Shown here: one piece after another, positions 53,998-63,119 of the stretch
Layout of the letters: each line of letters starts with the position of its first letter
Numbering within the stretch: position 1 is the first letter of the stretch
Source of the DNA: Rubricella aquisinus
GTDB taxonomy: Bacteria; Pseudomonadota; Alphaproteobacteria; Rhodobacterales; Rhodobacteraceae
Direction of reading: 5' to 3'
Length of the DNA stretch: 64,000 nt
Assembly: GCF_014199445.1 (NCBI RefSeq)
Contig: NZ_JACIJS010000006.1
Coordinates: forward strand, 232,640-296,639
Position numbers and translations under genes: made by a program
The notes under the pieces: model-generated
What the model was told of the DNA's origin: nothing
Databases searched by the model: none
Seen by the model: the letters and a program-made list of their open reading frames with translations, nothing else

Positions 53998-56009
53998 TTG
54001 CCCGCCTGATCCGCAACCCGGTTTTCCCGATGGCGGGGATCGTGCTGATCGGCCTTTTGATCGGCCTTTTGGCGCTGTCCGAACGGGTGCTGCAACTGAG
54101 CGAGCGCGACCTGCAACCGGAACTGGAGCGCAAGGCGGTGGCCGTTGGCCTCTCGGTGCGCGAAACGATGGAACGCGCGCTCGATTACGAAATCCCGCTG
54201 GCGGAGCTTAACGGGATGGAGGCGTTTTTGGAGGTCTACCGCACCGATGGGGGCCTTGGATATATCGCCGTGATCGCGGATGGGCAGATCCTGTTTTCCA
54301 GCGGCCCGGATGCCGCCCTTGCCCTGAGTGAGGAGGAGGCCGACGCTACGGGTGCTGGCGTACTGGAGCTGGTGCGCGCGCCGTTTCGCTGGTTCACCGC
54401 CCCTGCGCCGCAGATCGGGGCATTTGACGACGCGACCGTGCGGCAGGTGCCCGGCTATATCGACACGGCGCTGCCCCTTCGTGCGGATATGGAGGTGGTC
54501 GGAACGCTCCACCTTGGGACGGATGACGCGATCATCTTTGCCCAATTGCGCGATAACCTCCTTGATATCGCAACGATTTTGCTGCTGAGCCTACTTCTGG
54601 CCGTGGAATTGATGCTGTTCGCGCTGGCCTATTCGGTCACTGGCCCGATGGGGGAGATGCGGGCGGTGATGCAGCGGGTGATTGACGGCAAACTCGGCCA
54701 ATTGTGCCGGGTCTCTGGCCCACGAGAGGTGCGGCGCGCGCAGATGGCGCTCAACGACGTGATCCGCAAAATGCGTGCGGGCGTCGGTGAGGACAGCACC
54801 GACATCCTGCAAAAACCGCGCATGATCGGGGTGCGATTGCTCGCGTTCCTTTTCGTGATGGCCGAAGAAATCGCGCGCCCCTTCATGCCATTGTTCCTCA
54901 GCGGATTTGCCGACACGGCCCCGGCGGCCCTCAGCCCGGAATTGACGGCGGGTGTCATCATGTCCGCCTCGATGCTGATCATGGCGATCATGATGCCAGT
55001 GAGCGGCGTGCTGGTGGACCGCATCGGCCCACGGCGCCTGTTCGGGCTAGGTGCGCTGGTGGCCACGACGGGCCTCTTCGGCTCGGCCTTTGCGGCGACG
55101 TTCAATGAGATCATCGCCCTGCGCTGCCTCAGCGTTGCCGGATACGGCCTGTGCTTTATCGCCTGTCAGGGCTATGTGATCGAGAATTCAACGACCGCGA
55201 ACCGCGCGCGCGGCATGGGCCTGTTCGTCGGGGGCATCATGATGGCCGACCTGTTTGGCGCGGCCATCGGGGGCATCATCGCAGAGCGTCTTGGCTTTTC
55301 GGCAACCTTTATGGTCGGCGCTGGCATCTCCGCGCTCGCCGGTCTCCTCGTCTGGCGGTTGATGGAGCAGCGTCAGCAGATCAAGGGGGAGGCCATGCCG
55401 CGTTTCCGCCTGTCCCAGATGGGCGCGCTATTGATCAATCGCCGCTTCATGGTGGTGGCCGTGTTGGCGGCAATCCCGGCAAAGCTGATCCTTGTGGGGG
55501 TGCTTTACTACCTCGCACCGCTCTATCTGACGGAGCGGGCGCTGAGCCAGGGCGATATTGGTCGGGTCATCATGGCATATGGCATCATCGCGGTGCTGGT
55601 GTTGCCGGTCCTGTCGAACCTCGCCGACCACAAGCTGGGCTATCGCAATGCGGTGGTCTGGGGCAGCCTGATCGCAGCACCGCTGCTGATGGCCGTGCCC
55701 TATTTCGACATGTTGCCGGTGACATTGGCGGCGATCCTGTTTCTGGGCTTTGGTCAGGCATTGATCACAACGTCGCTGGTGCCATTGGTGACGGTGATTT
55801 GCGCCACCGAGATGGAAACGGTCGGGCAGGGCGCTGTCCTTGGCACGTTGCGATTTATCGAGCGGATCGGCTCCGCCTTTTCCCCGCTCGTGGCGGCGAT
55901 GCTTGCGCAGGCTCTGGGATATGACGTGGCGATTGCGGTCTACGGAGTGACGGGGGTTGTCTGCGCGGTGCTGCTGGCGGTTTTGACACGGGGGGCGGCA
56001 CGGTCATGA
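53994..56009 (+). CDS. Periplasmic sensor-HAMP-MFS transporter fusion
   Basis: 671 residues. Residues about 10-28 are membrane helix 1, 29-188 a periplasmic sensor domain (LGYIAVIADGQILFSSG; VVGTLHLGTDDA), 189-215 helix 2 and 216-265 HAMP-like (YSVTGPMGEMRAVMQRVIDGKLGQL). From about 275 on comes a twelve-helix MFS domain (GVLVDRIGPRRLFGLG motif A; RARGMGLFVGGIMMADLFGAA). I know no established family with this order; a ligand-gated exporter or signalling transporter is inferred. It is coupled at both ends by 4-base ATGA overlaps. Confidence 0.85.
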   Translation: MIARLIRNPVFPMAGIVLIGLLIGLLALSERVLQLSERDLQPELERKAVAVGLSVRETMERALDYEIPLAELNGMEAFLEVYRTDGGLGYIAVIADGQILFSSGPDAALALSEEEADATGAGVLELVRAPFRWFTAPAPQIGAFDDATVRQVPGYIDTALPLRADMEVVGTLHLGTDDAIIFAQLRDNLLDIATILLLSLLLAVELMLFALAYSVTGPMGEMRAVMQRVIDGKLGQLCRVSGPREVRRAQMALNDVIRKMRAGVGEDSTDILQKPRMIGVRLLAFLFVMAEEIARPFMPLFLSGFADTAPAALSPELTAGVIMSASMLIMAIMMPVSGVLVDRIGPRRLFGLGALVATTGLFGSAFAATFNEIIALRCLSVAGYGLCFIACQGYVIENSTTANRARGMGLFVGGIMMADLFGAAIGGIIAERLGFSATFMVGAGISALAGLLVWRLMEQRQQIKGEAMPRFRLSQMGALLINRRFMVVAVLAAIPAKLILVGVLYYLAPLYLTERALSQGDIGRVIMAYGIIAVLVLPVLSNLADHKLGYRNAVVWGSLIAAPLLMAVPYFDMLPVTLAAILFLGFGQALITTSLVPLVTVICATEMETVGQGAVLGTLRFIERIGSAFSPLVAAMLAQALGYDVAIAVYGVTGVVCAVLLAVLTRGAARS

Positions 56010-56992
56010 AACGGCTTTTGATCCTTTTAAGCCTTATCTGGCTGATCGTGACCCCTGCATTGGCGCAGGATCCCTACCGCATCCACATGATCCTCTGGCG
56101 CGGGGAGACGCAGGTGGAGCAGGGCTTTCGCGCCTATATGGACAGCCGCCAAATCCCGGTGGAGATCACGGTGCACAATATCAACCGCGACCGCTCCCTG
56201 ATCCCCGGCATTCTGGAGGAGATCGAAGCGGCGCGGCCCGATCTGGTCTATACTTGGGGCACCTCCATCGCGCTGGCCACGGCGGGCCGTCAGGGGGAGG
56301 CCGATCCGGCGCGCAACATCACCGATATTCCCGTCGTCTCCACCATGGTGTCCGCGCCGAAAGCGGTCGGTCTGGTGCCCGAGACTGGGATCACCGGGCG
56401 TAACAACACCGCTGTGTCCCATGTGCCGCCCGTGCCCACGCAGGTGCAGGCGATGAAATCCTACCGCCCGGTCCGCCGCATCGGCGTGATTTTCAACCCG
56501 GCGGAGCAAAACTCGCTCGTGAATGTGGAAAGCCTGCGCGCTGCGACCGCTGCGGAAGGGATCGAATTGATCGAAGCGCCGGTGCCGCTCAACGCCGACG
56601 GGGAGGCAAGCGCCGATGTGATCCCAGACTTGATCGACGCGCTGGCGGATGCGCAGGTCGAATTCCTCTATATCGGGCCGGACAGTTTTGTGGGCACCCA
56701 TAGCGTTGAAATCACCGAACGCGCCATCGGCCACAACATCCCGTCCTTCACCGCAACAGAGCTGGAGGTGCGCGATGCCTCCGCCATGTTCGGGCTGGTG
56801 TCGCGCTATGAGGCGGTGGGCGCGCTCACCGGCTTTCAGGTGGAGCAGGTGTTGGTGCAGGGCCGCGATCCGGGCAGCCTGCCGATGCTGACACTGGATC
56901 GGTTCACCTTTCTGATCCGCCGCGATGTGATGCAGCGTTTAAAGCTCTATCCTCCCATGCAGATTCTGCGCTATGCTGTTGTAATTGAATAA
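56006..56992 (+). CDS. ABC_sub_bind-type periplasmic receptor
   Basis: 328 residues. A signal peptide (LLILLSLIWLIVTPALAQ) is followed by a two-lobed periplasmic binding fold of the COG2984/ABC_sub_bind kind: ARPDLVYTWGTSIALATAG, DIPVVSTMVSAPKAVGL, RRIGVIFNPAEQNSLVNVESLRAAT, and EFLYIGPDSFVGTHS. Members often bind aromatic amino acids or act as receptors. No permease or ATPase of that import class is present here, so it may present a ligand to the upstream sensors instead. Confidence 0.85.
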   Translation: MKRLLILLSLIWLIVTPALAQDPYRIHMILWRGETQVEQGFRAYMDSRQIPVEITVHNINRDRSLIPGILEEIEAARPDLVYTWGTSIALATAGRQGEADPARNITDIPVVSTMVSAPKAVGLVPETGITGRNNTAVSHVPPVPTQVQAMKSYRPVRRIGVIFNPAEQNSLVNVESLRAATAAEGIELIEAPVPLNADGEASADVIPDLIDALADAQVEFLYIGPDSFVGTHSVEITERAIGHNIPSFTATELEVRDASAMFGLVSRYEAVGALTGFQVEQVLVQGRDPGSLPMLTLDRFTFLIRRDVMQRLKLYPPMQILRYAVVIE

Positions 56993-57022
56993 TCCTTTGT
57001 CTGATTTCATGGGGGACCAAAG

Positions 57023-57277
57023 ATGACCAATCCGATGACACATGGTGCGATGGGCGGGGGCGTTGGCGGCTTTTTGCCCCATGCGCCGGGCGCGGGGTCC
57101 AATCCGTTCGATTTCAACTTTCTTGGCACGGGCCATGGCGGGAGTGCCTTGGCCTCCGGTCAGATTGGCGCGGGCGGCGCGAGCAATGGGCCGCTGTCCT
57201 TCGGGCTTGAGATGTTGTCGGCAGGCGGCGGCGCGCCTGCGACACCACCGGCGATGCCCAGCGGTAAACCGGGTTAA
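57023..57277 (+). CDS. 84-residue Gly-rich small protein
   Basis: 84 residues, about one third Gly, rich in Ala, Pro and Ser, no Cys and no signal peptide (GGGVGGFLPHAPGAGSNPFDFNFLG; GGSALASGQIGAGGASNG). I do not recognise a family. A good ribosome site (GGGGGA, spacing 7) suggests it is translated. It lies 30 bases after the receptor gene and 35 bases before the first exporter. It could be an unusual peptide precursor or a structural linker; neither is shown. Confidence 0.6.
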   Translation: MTNPMTHGAMGGGVGGFLPHAPGAGSNPFDFNFLGTGHGGSALASGQIGAGGASNGPLSFGLEMLSAGGGAPATPPAMPSGKPG

Positions 57278-57312
57278 GGGCGCTTTGTGACGATCCGGCG
57301 CGGGATGCTGCG

Positions 57313-58959
57313 ATGAACCTTTACCGGCTCCTGACACGGGACACGCCGCTACCATTGCGCTGGCTGATCTTGGCCGCGCTGGCCTCCAGCATCGCGACGC
57401 TGGGGGTGCTGGCGCTGGTCAATCTCGCCGCCGGAAACATTGAAGATAGCGGTGAGGATAAGGTCGACTGGATCACGGCGGGTGCGTTTGTTCTGGCGCT
57501 TGGCGCCTATGCGGCGGGCGAAGTGTTCCTCCTGCGCCGCTTTGCCTCTCATGTGGAGGCGGCCATTGACGCGGTGCGCATGACATTGATCCGGCAGGTG
57601 CGCGATCTGGCACCGGAGACGCTGGACAAAACAGGCGAAGGGCAGCTTTTCGAGAGCATCACCCAATCCACCCATGCGATTTCGCAAAACAGCCAATATA
57701 TCGCGATTGCGTTCCGATCCGCGCTCCTCGTGATCGTGCTGATGGGCTATATCCTCTATCTGTCGATGATGGCCTTTGTGCTGGTGACGGTCACGGTCTT
57801 GATCGCCGGCTTCGTCTATCACAAACGGGGTAAAGCCGCGATGGAGGCGCATATCGCGGCCTTCGGTCAGGATCAGCGCCTGTTCAACCGGATCACCGAT
57901 CTGCTGGATGGCTGGAAAGAGGTGCGGATGTTCCAGCCACGCCGCGCCGCGCTGAAAACCGCCTATGACGCGGCGGTTAATGACGCTGCCGAAAGCCGGA
58001 TCGAAGTGCAGAACCGGGGCTTTGAGCAATATATCTTTGGGCAGGTCGCGTTCTATTTCCTGTTGGGCGTCGTGGTGTTCGTGGCGCCGTCCTATACCGA
58101 GATGACGAGCGAGGATCTGTCGAAAATCTCCACCGCTGTTCTGTTCATCATCGCGCCCATCGGGCTGGTCATTCAATCGGTGGCCGTGCTTGGCGCGTCG
58201 GAGGCCGCGGCGGGCCGCACGTTGGCCTTAAGCGCGCAATTGAAGGAGCAGGCGGCTTATCCCACGCCGCGCCCGAACCTCAATTATGGGCTGTTGGATG
58301 ATTTTCAGGAAATCACCTTTGAGGGGATCGAATATGAATACCCGGCGGCGGGGGAGGATCGCGGTTTTCACCTTGGGCCGGTGTCCCTGTCCGTCAAACG
58401 CGGGGAGATTTTGTTTATCTCCGGCGGGAACGGCTCCGGCAAATCGACGTTGATGCGCATACTGACGGGGCTTTATACGCCCCATGCGGGCCGAATTCGG
58501 GTCGATAATCGCCAGATCGGCTCCGCCAATATCCGCGAATACCGCTCCCTGATTGCGAGCGTGCTGTCTGATTTCCACCTGTTTGAGCGGCTCTATGGCC
58601 TCGATCATGTGCGGCCCGAGGAGATCGGCGCGCAGCTTCGCGCCTTTGGGCTGGAGAGCGTCGTGCGGCTGGAGGGGGACGCGTTCAGCAGCGTGCAACT
58701 CTCTACCGGGCAGCGCAAACGGCTGGCGCTCGTCGTGGCTATTCTGGAGGACCGGCCCCTGATCGTGCTTGATGAATGGGCCGCAGATCAGGACCCGGAA
58801 TTCCGCAAGAAATTCTATCGCGATATCCTGCCGATGCTGCGCGATCAGGGCAAAACCATCATCGCGATCACCCATGATGACCATTACTTCGACGCGGGCG
58901 ACCGGCGGGTGCATCTGTCAGAGGGCACCCATGCCCGCAATGGCGAAGGGGTCATGTGA
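57313..58959 (+). CDS. Cyclic-peptide-type ABC exporter, first
   Basis: 548 residues. Six-helix membrane domain (about 15-290; LAALASSIATLGVLALVNLAAG, VLMGYILYLSMMAFVLVTVTVL) fused to an ATPase (Walker A GGNGSGKS near residue 376; signature LSTGQRKRLALVVAILE; Walker B PLIVLDEWAADQDPEFRK; H-loop AITHDDHYF). The DEWAADQDP block and the order match the SyrD/PvdE cyclic-peptide exporter group. It probably exports an NRPS product or siderophore-like precursor. Its stop overlaps the second exporter. Confidence 0.9.
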   Translation: MNLYRLLTRDTPLPLRWLILAALASSIATLGVLALVNLAAGNIEDSGEDKVDWITAGAFVLALGAYAAGEVFLLRRFASHVEAAIDAVRMTLIRQVRDLAPETLDKTGEGQLFESITQSTHAISQNSQYIAIAFRSALLVIVLMGYILYLSMMAFVLVTVTVLIAGFVYHKRGKAAMEAHIAAFGQDQRLFNRITDLLDGWKEVRMFQPRRAALKTAYDAAVNDAAESRIEVQNRGFEQYIFGQVAFYFLLGVVVFVAPSYTEMTSEDLSKISTAVLFIIAPIGLVIQSVAVLGASEAAAGRTLALSAQLKEQAAYPTPRPNLNYGLLDDFQEITFEGIEYEYPAAGEDRGFHLGPVSLSVKRGEILFISGGNGSGKSTLMRILTGLYTPHAGRIRVDNRQIGSANIREYRSLIASVLSDFHLFERLYGLDHVRPEEIGAQLRAFGLESVVRLEGDAFSSVQLSTGQRKRLALVVAILEDRPLIVLDEWAADQDPEFRKKFYRDILPMLRDQGKTIIAITHDDHYFDAGDRRVHLSEGTHARNGEGVM

Positions 58960-60578
58960 TGGAAATCCTGCGCATGATCCTTAGCGACACCCGCACCGAC
59001 CGGCGCAAATTCGTGCTGATGCTGATGGTGTCCGCGATTGGGACGACCCTCATCGTGGCGCTGGTCAATCGCGCGGTCCACGCGGCGGAGGATAGCGGGC
59101 AATTCGGGCTCGCCATGGCGTTTCTCACCTCTGTGGTCGTGTTCACCATCGCGCAGCGCTACGTCATGATGGAAAGCGCCGAAGAGGCGGAGCGGATGAT
59201 CGAACGCCTGCGCATCGGCATCATGAACAAGGTCCGCATGGCCGATCTTAAGGCGATGCAGGGCATCGGGCGCGCACCGATCTATGCCGCCCTGACGCGG
59301 GAGGCGCAGACGATATCGACCACCTTGCCCGTGATCATCATTGGCGCGCAGCAATCGGTGCTGTTGATTTTCGTGTCCTTCTATCTGGCCTATCTGTCGC
59401 TCGTGGCCTTTGCGCTGGTGGGAGTGTTCGGGGTCTGCGCGATCTGGTTCCACATCACGCGGCTTCGGATGCTGCAGGAAAGCACGGGCCGCCTGAATGC
59501 GGAGCAGGGCAAGCTGTTTGAGGAATTTCGTGGCGTTCTGTCTGGATTCCGGGAGCTGACGCTGAATGAGCGGCGCGGCGACAGCATCCTGCGCCGCATT
59601 GCCCTGATTTCAGAAGAGGCCCGCGTCCTCGCCAATGAGATCAAGGCGACATGGGCGCGCGAATATGTGCTGACCCAGACGCTGTTTTATATCCTCCTCG
59701 GGTTGATGGTGTTCATCGTCCCGAATTTCACCGAAAGCTATCACGACGTGGTCGTTCAGGCGACGATCGGCGCGCTCTTCATGATCGGCCCCCTTGGCGC
59801 GCTCGCGCAGAGCATCCCGGCGGTCAATGATGCCGCCCGCGCGTTGCAGAATATGCGCCATCTGGAGGAGGGCCTGACGGCAGCCGTAGCCGATAGCGTG
59901 GATGAGGAGGCCGAGCGGCTGGACCGCCGCGCCCATCAGACCCTGACGCTGGACGCGCTGGAATACCAGTTTGAGGACGGCAACGGGCAAACGAGCTTTG
60001 CGCTTGGCCCCATCTCGGCTGAGTTCAAGGCGGGTGAGGTCACCTTCATCACCGGCGGCAACGGTTCGGGCAAATCGACCCTGTTTCGGATGATGACCGG
60101 GTTGGTGCATCCCATGGGCGGGCATGTGGCGCTGGACGGAACACCCGTCCGCTTGTCGCAATATTCCGATTACCGGGATCAGGTCGGCGTCGTGTTCGCG
60201 GATTACTACCTGTTTGGCGAATTGCACGGGCTGGAGCATCTGCCGCCTGCGCGGATCAACTCCGTCCTGCGCCTGATGGAGCTGTCAGAGAAGGTGCGCT
60301 ATGAAAACGGTGCGTTCACCACAACCGATCTGTCCGCCGGGCAGCGCAAGCGGCTGGCGCTTGCGGTGGCGATCCTACAGGACACGCCCATCCTGATGCT
60401 TGATGAATGGGCGGCGGATCAGGATCCGCAATTCCGCCGTACCTTCTATGAGGCGCTGTTGCCCGATCTGCGCGATCAGGGAAAGATCGTCATCTGCATC
60501 ACCCATGATGACCGGTATTTTGGCGTCGCGGATCGGGTGTACCATATGGTCGATGGCAAGATGAGCCGGGAACGCTAG
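58959..60578 (+). CDS. Cyclic-peptide-type ABC exporter, second
   Basis: 539 residues with the same layout as its neighbour: membrane domain to about 290 (LMLMVSAIGTTLIVALVNRAVHAAED), Walker A TGGNGSGKS, LSAGQRKRLALAVAILQD, LMLDEWAADQDPQFRR, CITHDDRYFG. It overlaps the first exporter stop by one base (TGATG), so the two are probably a heterodimer or two separate peptide exporters. It is distinct in sequence, not a recent duplicate. Confidence 0.9.
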   Translation: MEILRMILSDTRTDRRKFVLMLMVSAIGTTLIVALVNRAVHAAEDSGQFGLAMAFLTSVVVFTIAQRYVMMESAEEAERMIERLRIGIMNKVRMADLKAMQGIGRAPIYAALTREAQTISTTLPVIIIGAQQSVLLIFVSFYLAYLSLVAFALVGVFGVCAIWFHITRLRMLQESTGRLNAEQGKLFEEFRGVLSGFRELTLNERRGDSILRRIALISEEARVLANEIKATWAREYVLTQTLFYILLGLMVFIVPNFTESYHDVVVQATIGALFMIGPLGALAQSIPAVNDAARALQNMRHLEEGLTAAVADSVDEEAERLDRRAHQTLTLDALEYQFEDGNGQTSFALGPISAEFKAGEVTFITGGNGSGKSTLFRMMTGLVHPMGGHVALDGTPVRLSQYSDYRDQVGVVFADYYLFGELHGLEHLPPARINSVLRLMELSEKVRYENGAFTTTDLSAGQRKRLALAVAILQDTPILMLDEWAADQDPQFRRTFYEALLPDLRDQGKIVICITHDDRYFGVADRVYHMVDGKMSRER

Positions 60579-60605
60579 GGAGCGGACGCAATGAGGAGAG
60601 GGCAG

Positions 60606-61706
60606 ATGAGCATAGCGCGCAAAACGCACCTTCGCGGGCTGACGGCGGCGGTGTTGGCGGTGATGCTCGCGGCAAGCGGCGCGCAGGGGCAGGGGCTGCG
60701 CCAGCCCGATTTCCCGGCCTTCAACCCGGATGCCGTGCCCCAGCAGGGGGAGGATGGCGCACTCTTTAACCTGCGCATGTCGGACACGCGCCGCCCGCCG
60801 GAATGGTTCCTCGCGATTTATAGTGGCACGACGATGGGCACCTATTTCTATGTGGCAAGCGGCATTTGCCGGGTGTTGGAGCGCACGTTTACGGAGCACC
60901 GCATCCACTGCGTGCCGCTGCGCTCCAGCGGGGTGGGCGGCAATGTGACCTTGATGAATGAAGGCCGCGCGCAGGCCGTCATGGTCCAGACCGACACCAA
61001 CTATTATGCCGCCAATGGCACCCGCCCCATGCCCGCCGCCCGGTCCGGCGCGTCGCTCTATAATGAAACGGCGGTGCTGGTGGTGAGTAAGGCGTCGGGC
61101 ATCACCTCCATCACCGATCTGCCGGGCAAGCGTGTCAATCTGGGGCCGGAAGGCTCCGGCACACGCAGCCTGTGGATGGACGCGCTCAAGGCGAACGATA
61201 TCGCGCTTTCCGATCTGGGGGAGGTGTTTGGCGCGACACAAGACAGCAACGTGCTTGCACTTTGCGATGGGTCCATCGACGCGTTCGCAAGCTGGATCGG
61301 CCATCCGTCCCCTTTCATCCAGAGTGCCGTGAGCCGCTGTGACGCGCAGATTTTGGGCATGTGGAGCGATGGCACCGCATCCCTCGTGGACAGTCAGGAA
61401 TTCCTGTTCCCCCAAACAATCCCCGCCAATACCTACACCAATCAATCGCAGGATGTGGCGTCCTATGGGTTCAAGGCGTCGCTGGTATTTCACCGTGACA
61501 CGCCCGATTACATCGTCTGCAACACGGTGCGCGCGGTGGCGCTCAATGCCGATCTGTTTCGGGAACAGCACCCGGCCCTGTCGAATTTCGATCCGTCAGA
61601 GATGTTCGCGCAGGGCAACGCGCTGGAATTCCACAATGGCGTGAAGATTTTCCTCGCCTCGCAAAACTGCCCGGAAGTGGATTTTGAAATAAAAGACCCG
61701 CGGTGA
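60606..61706 (+). CDS. TAXI-family periplasmic receptor
   Basis: 366 residues. A signal peptide (LTAAVLAVMLAASGAQGQG) leads to a TAXI-type binding fold: YSGTTMGTYFYVASGICRVLE, CVPLRSSGVGGNVTLMNEGRAQAVMVQTDT, LPGKRVNLGPEGSGTR and DAFASWIGHPSPFIQ. TAXI receptors normally work with TRAP permeases, which are absent here, so a sensing or an orphan role is possible. ATG 60606 has GGAGAGG upstream; ATG 60591 is an alternative. The operon ends at a strong hairpin. Confidence 0.88.
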   Translation: MSIARKTHLRGLTAAVLAVMLAASGAQGQGLRQPDFPAFNPDAVPQQGEDGALFNLRMSDTRRPPEWFLAIYSGTTMGTYFYVASGICRVLERTFTEHRIHCVPLRSSGVGGNVTLMNEGRAQAVMVQTDTNYYAANGTRPMPAARSGASLYNETAVLVVSKASGITSITDLPGKRVNLGPEGSGTRSLWMDALKANDIALSDLGEVFGATQDSNVLALCDGSIDAFASWIGHPSPFIQSAVSRCDAQILGMWSDGTASLVDSQEFLFPQTIPANTYTNQSQDVASYGFKASLVFHRDTPDYIVCNTVRAVALNADLFREQHPALSNFDPSEMFAQGNALEFHNGVKIFLASQNCPEVDFEIKDPR

Positions 61707-61727
61707 TCGCTCACCCCGGGTCATTTT
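61695..61727 (+). terminator. Terminator ending the exporter/receptor operon
   Basis: GACCCGCGGTGA, loop TCGC, TCACCCCGGGTC (one mismatch), then ATTTTG. The left arm includes the TAXI stop. It is roughly symmetrical, so it may also end the convergent DUF697 transcript. Confidence 0.8.
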
Positions 61728-61749
61728 GTCATCGGTTATTTGGCTGGGA

Positions 61750-62229
61750 TCAGGAGGACGCTTTCGCCCGCGTGCCGCCGGATTTGGAGCTTGCCGCCTC
61801 GAACTCAGCCTTGAAATGCTCCCGCATCGCGTCGGCATCAAAGTCAAGCAGGGTGCCGCCGCTCTCGAAATGCTGTGTAAAGACGCTGCCGATTGCGTAG
61901 GTGGATGCGGCTGCGAATGTCGGCATTGCCGCGATGCCAAGGATCGGGCCAACGCCCGGAATGGCCTTCACAAGGCTTGCCGCGCCACCCGCAAATCCGG
62001 CCGGAATGACCGTCGCCAGAAGGGCTGCAACCGCCGTCTTGGCAGCGCTTTTGCGGAACGGCATGTCGTACTGATCGGACAGATCCGCAATCATTTTGAC
62101 CTGTATGCCGGTGATTGCAGCAAGATCAACATAAGGCATAGGGATCAATGCCGCGCCTGCGGACCAACCCATATAGGTTTTCACAATGGCTTTCGCCGCG
62201 TCTTGGTTGGTCTGGGACTCTTCGGTCAT
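61750..62229 (-). CDS. DUF697 (YcjF-like) membrane protein
   Basis: 159 residues. It matches DUF697: AKAIVKTYMGWSAGAALIPMPYVDLAAITGIQVKMIADLS with helices rich in Gly, then VAALLATVIPAGFAGGAASLVKAIPGVGPILGIAAMPTFAAASTYAIG. These are small membrane-associated proteins of unknown function, often with GTPases. A charged C-terminal tail follows. I chose ATG 62229 with GGAG seven bases upstream. It lies on the same strand as, and 140 bases downstream of, the thioesterase gene. Confidence 0.87.
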   Translation of the reverse strand: MTEESQTNQDAAKAIVKTYMGWSAGAALIPMPYVDLAAITGIQVKMIADLSDQYDMPFRKSAAKTAVAALLATVIPAGFAGGAASLVKAIPGVGPILGIAAMPTFAAASTYAIGSVFTQHFESGGTLLDFDADAMREHFKAEFEAASSKSGGTRAKASS

Positions 62230-62369
62230 CAAGGAACTCCACAATGGATTTGCGATGCGCTTTACTACCATAACGTGCGTTTTTTCGCAACAAAATCAGC
62301 GGCCCGGTCGGATGGGGTGAAAAACGTGCAAACACTGAGGAAAACACGCTGTATCGGCCGGGAATGGGC

Positions 62370-63119
62370 CTAGGCGATGTATTTTCTGATCGCTGACAGG
62401 ACCGTGTTGGCAAAGATGTCAGGCGCGCTTTGGATCACGAAATGGCCCCCCGCCAGCGCGTATTCATCGAACGGACCCTCGGTCTCAACCTGCCATTGGC
62501 GCATCTGATCGGGGGCGGCGTGCGGGTCAATTTGACCCGCGATGGCGATGATCGGCATATCGAGCGGATGCGCGAACCGGGGCAATGGCTCAAACGCCAT
62601 CGCGAAATCCCCCCGCAACATCGGCTCGACTAGATCCATCAATTCGGGATGCTCGAAAATCTCGGCAGGGGTTCCGCCATATTCGGCGATCTTGTCCCAA
62701 AACGCCGCTTTCGGCAGGGTGTGGAGCGGACTGCGCGGCGGCCCGTCATAGGGCCACGCATGGGCGCATAGACACAGATAGCGTGGCTGCGACAGCCCCA
62801 TCGCCGCCAATCGGCGCGCCAGCATATAAGACAGCCGCGCGCCCATCGAATATCCCAAAAACCCGAAAGAGCCGCTGAGATGCGGCACGATCTGCGGCAC
62901 GATCCCGTCAAGAAACGCGTCGATCTCTGCGTAAGGCGTGTCGTTGATCCGCATGTCCCGCCCCGGCAGCAGCACAGGGACCACATCCAGCCAATCCGGC
63001 GCCATGGTCGCCAATCTGCGATAGGCATGGGGCGTCCCCCCGGCAAAGGGAAAGCAGAACAACCGATGCCGGGCAAAGGGTTTTTGCCCCATGCCGGGAA
63101 ACCAGGTCGCCCCGCTCAT
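62370..63119 (-). CDS. Type II thioesterase (GrsT-like)
   Basis: 249 residues, alpha/beta hydrolase. The start has LFCFPFAGGTPHAYRRL (oxyanion region), the nucleophile is Ser in FLGYSMGARLSY, the acid Asp in AGQIDPHAAPDQ, and the His in LAGGHFVIQSA. Type II thioesterases clear mis-acylated carriers of NRPS/PKS lines. It overlaps the NRPS gene by four bases and is certainly co-transcribed with it. Confidence 0.93.
   Translation of the reverse strand: MSGATWFPGMGQKPFARHRLFCFPFAGGTPHAYRRLATMAPDWLDVVPVLLPGRDMRINDTPYAEIDAFLDGIVPQIVPHLSGSFGFLGYSMGARLSYMLARRLAAMGLSQPRYLCLCAHAWPYDGPPRSPLHTLPKAAFWDKIAEYGGTPAEIFEHPELMDLVEPMLRGDFAMAFEPLPRFAHPLDMPIIAIAGQIDPHAAPDQMRQWQVETEGPFDEYALAGGHFVIQSAPDIFANTVLSAIRKYIA

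Noticed and set aside
60606..61706. Complete TRAP transport system
   Set aside because: Only the receptor is present; neighbouring membrane genes are ABC exporters and an MFS fusion, not TRAP permeases.
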